NCBI GenBank assembly: GCA_005883905.1
Contig: VAYD01000075.1
Span: forward strand, 1-6,078
DNA from: Actinomycetota bacterium
GTDB lineage: Bacteria; Actinomycetota; Thermoleophilia; Solirubrobacterales; Solirubrobacteraceae
DNA: 6,078 nt
Direction: 5' to 3'
The position numbers and the translations under genes are program-made. Below are positions 4,044 through 6,078 of this stretch, piece after piece; the stretch's first letter is position 1; every line of letters begins with the position of its first letter. The notes beneath the pieces were generated by a model. It saw only the letters and a program-made list of their open reading frames with translations, was not told the origin of the DNA and did not search any database.

Positions 4044-6078
4044 TCAAAGTTGCCCTCCGCGGCATGGCGACGCGCCGGCTGCGCACCGCGCTGACCGCGC
4101 TTGCCATCGTGCTCGGCGTGGCCATGATCGCGGCTGCGTTCACCGTCGGCGACACCATGCGCCAAGCGGCGGACTCGCTCTCGACGTCGGCCTACAAGGG
4201 CACCGACGCCGTCGTCAGCGCGCCGTCGGCCTTCAAGACGGACAGCGTCGGGGGGACGGACACGATCCCCGCCTCGACCCTTGACCGCGTGCGGTCGGTG
4301 CCCGGCGTGGGCGTCGCGACCGGCGACGTCCTCCAAGAGGCTCGGCTGATCGACAAGCACGGCACGGCGATCGGCGATGGCCCCTACTTCGGCATGGGCT
4401 ACGACGCGTCGTCGCCCGACAACCAGAAGCTCAACCCGCTGCACATCAAGGAAGGGCGCTGGGCGACCGGGCCCGGCGAGGTCGTGATCGACGCCGGGAC
4501 CGCCCGCAAACATCACTTCGCGCTCGGCGACAGCATCGACGTCGCCGCGCACGGCCCGCGCCAGGCGTTCCAGGTGGTCGGCATCGCGAAGTTCGGCGAC
4601 GTGGAGGCGCTCGGCACGATGTTCGCGGGCCATGCCTCCAGCTACGACGACGTGCTCGTCGCGGCTGCTCCCGGCACGACGGCGAACCAGCTGCGCGTGA
4701 ACCTGATGCAGAAGTTCCCCAAGCTCGACGTCCGCTCCGCCGAGGCCCAGGATCGCTTCACGTTCGACGGGCTGAAGCAGTTCATCTCGATCATCAAGAC
4801 GATCCTGCTCGTGTTCGGGTTCATCGCGGTCTTCGTGGGCGCGTTCACGATCTACAACACGCTGTCGATCACGGTCGCCCAGCGTGCGCGTGAGCTGGCC
4901 ACGCTGCGCACGATCGGCGCGTCGCGCCGGCAGGTGCTCGGCTCGGTCGTCACGGAGAGCACGGTCGTCGCGCTTGCCGGGGCGGCGGTCGGCATCGCGG
5001 TCGGGTACGCGCTCGGCGCGGGGTTGCTGTCGCTGCTCTCGTCGCTCGGCATCGACCTGCCGCGCACGTCCACGGTGTTCGCGACGCACACGATCGTGAT
5101 CGCCAGCCTCGTCGGCGTGATCGTGACGTTGGTCTCCGGCCTCGTCCCGGCGCTGCGCGCGACTCGCGTCTCGCCCGTCTCGATTCTGCACGAGGGCGCG
5201 GGGCTGCCGTCCGGCAGGCGCTCGCGCAAGGTCGCCGTCGCGTCGTTCGGGATCACCGGGCTGGCGCTCCTGATCCTCGGCTACTCCCTGTTCGGCAGCG
5301 GGATCAAGACCAGCGACCGTCTCATCGGGATGGCGCCGGGCGGCCTGCTGCTGTTCATCGGCGTCGCGATGCTGTCGAACCGGTTCGCCCGTCCGCTGGC
5401 GTCCGTGCTCGGCCGCCCGGGCCAGAAGCTCGGGGGCATCGCCGGCGGGCTTGCGCGCCGCAACGCGATGCGCAACCCGTCACGGACGTCCGCGACTGCG
5501 GCCGCGCTGATGATCGGCGTCTCGCTCGTCACGTTCGTGGCGGTCTTCGGCGCCGGCATCAAGTCGGCGGCGAAGAGCGAGATGGGCGACAAGATCCAGT
5601 CGCGCTACGTCGTCGCCCCGGATGGCTGGAGCACCGTGTCGGCCGGCTCGCTCGAGGCGGCGTCGAAGGTGCCCGGTGTCACGGTGGCCTCCGGTGTGCG
5701 CCAGAGCCAGGCTCAGGTCGACGAGGACCAGATCCCCGTCGACGGGATCGATCCGGCAACGGCCGCGAAGGTGCTGCGCTTCACGTGGAAGCCCGGCGCC
5801 GCGACCGACATCTCGAAGCTCGGGCCCAACGACGCCGTGATACGCGACGAGTTCGCCAAGGACAAGCACCTGAAGGTGGGCGACACGATCACGTTGGTCT
5901 CGCCGTCGAACAGGACGGTGCGGGTGACCGTGCGCGGCATCGAGAAGACGAAGGCGCTCAACGCGAGCGCATCCGGCGTCGTCACGATCCCGGTGGCGAC
6001 GTTCAGTCGCACCTTCGCCGTGCACGATCTGCGGCTCGCCCTGGTCGACGCTCCCGCGTCGGCGGAGGGTGCGCTGAA
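4040..6078 (+). CDS. FtsX/MacB-type ABC transporter permease (C-terminus outside window)
   Basis: This is the membrane partner of the ATPase; 679 residues are visible and the gene runs off the right edge. It starts with GTG at 4040, overlapping the ATPase TGA (GTGA), with GAGGTG at 4029-4034 as ribosome-binding site. The order is: cytoplasmic MIKVALRGMATRRLRTALTA and TM1 (about 16-34); a large extracytoplasmic MacB_PCD-like domain (about 40-245); an FtsX domain with three helices (about 250-275, 305-335, 350-373), including ARELATLRTIGASRRQV, the conserved coupling segment; two more helices (about 397-417 and 430-447); and then a second repeat beginning GGLARRNAMRNPSRTSATAA with TM at about 484-505 and a second extracytoplasmic domain up to the edge. 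This is the duplicated architecture of about 850 residues common in actinobacterial exporters that act without a MacA adaptor. The substrate cannot be inferred; lipids, peptides or antibiotics are typical for the wider family. Confidence 0.94.
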   Translation, partial: MIKVALRGMATRRLRTALTALAIVLGVAMIAAAFTVGDTMRQAADSLSTSAYKGTDAVVSAPSAFKTDSVGGTDTIPASTLDRVRSVPGVGVATGDVLQEARLIDKHGTAIGDGPYFGMGYDASSPDNQKLNPLHIKEGRWATGPGEVVIDAGTARKHHFALGDSIDVAAHGPRQAFQVVGIAKFGDVEALGTMFAGHASSYDDVLVAAAPGTTANQLRVNLMQKFPKLDVRSAEAQDRFTFDGLKQFISIIKTILLVFGFIAVFVGAFTIYNTLSITVAQRARELATLRTIGASRRQVLGSVVTESTVVALAGAAVGIAVGYALGAGLLSLLSSLGIDLPRTSTVFATHTIVIASLVGVIVTLVSGLVPALRATRVSPVSILHEGAGLPSGRRSRKVAVASFGITGLALLILGYSLFGSGIKTSDRLIGMAPGGLLLFIGVAMLSNRFARPLASVLGRPGQKLGGIAGGLARRNAMRNPSRTSATAAALMIGVSLVTFVAVFGAGIKSAAKSEMGDKIQSRYVVAPDGWSTVSAGSLEAASKVPGVTVASGVRQSQAQVDEDQIPVDGIDPATAAKVLRFTWKPGAATDISKLGPNDAVIRDEFAKDKHLKVGDTITLVSPSNRTVRVTVRGIEKTKALNASASGVVTIPVATFSRTFAVHDLRLALVDAPASAEGAL

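Noticed and set aside
3797..5191. A 464-codon minus-strand open frame opposite the ATPase and permease
   Set aside because: It is opposite two well-supported genes and consists of Arg/Asp/His/Ala-rich sequence with no domain. This is typical of the antisense frame in high-GC coding DNA.
1..6078. CRISPR arrays, tRNA/rRNA genes, insertion sequences, attachment sites or phage genes
   Set aside because: I saw no regularly spaced repeats, no tRNA-like cloverleaf segments, no transposase or integrase motifs, and no change in base composition suggesting a recent insertion.

Overview
The window looks like ordinary chromosome from a very GC-rich actinobacterium. GC is roughly 70% by eye, codon third positions are almost all G or C, and GTG/TTG starts are used. 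The gene content and protein style (NarL/DesK-type two-component genes beside a two-gene MacB-like ABC exporter, plus a small SRPBCC protein) suggest Thermoleophilia/Solirubrobacterales. That placement is an impression and was not tested by search.

Layout. The left part (1-2540) is a minus-strand cluster read right to left: sensor kinase HK2 (1383-2540), sensor kinase HK1 (254-1386), then a NarL-family response regulator cut by the window edge (1-257). Both junctions are 4-base stop/start overlaps (TTGA and ATGA), so the three genes form one translationally coupled unit. A divergent intergenic region follows (2541-2726). It holds a perfect 18-bp palindrome between two outward-facing TTGTGGTCC arms, and several possible RNA hairpins ahead of the rightward genes. 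The right part (2727-6078) is a plus-strand operon: an SRPBCC-fold protein, a 34-residue one-helix membrane protein not previously obvious because of its size, an ABC ATPase, and a FtsX/MacB-type permease that runs off the right edge.

Working model (inference). A two-component system senses a membrane or envelope signal and controls a divergently transcribed exporter of the LolCDE/MacB type, with the intergenic palindrome as candidate operator. The SRPBCC protein and the mini membrane protein may be accessory parts of the exporter, for example a hydrophobic-ligand binder and a small membrane subunit.

Two oddities deserve attention. HK1 carries a one-base frameshift in a C run inside its ATP-binding domain. 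HK2 keeps its phosphoacceptor histidine but has lost the N-box asparagine and the DxGxG motif. As written, neither kinase is complete: HK1 would be the ATP-binding partner and HK2 could at most be a phosphoacceptor or pseudokinase. Nothing seen here is a clearly new system. The kinase pair, the operator region and the small genes of the exporter operon are the parts worth follow-up.
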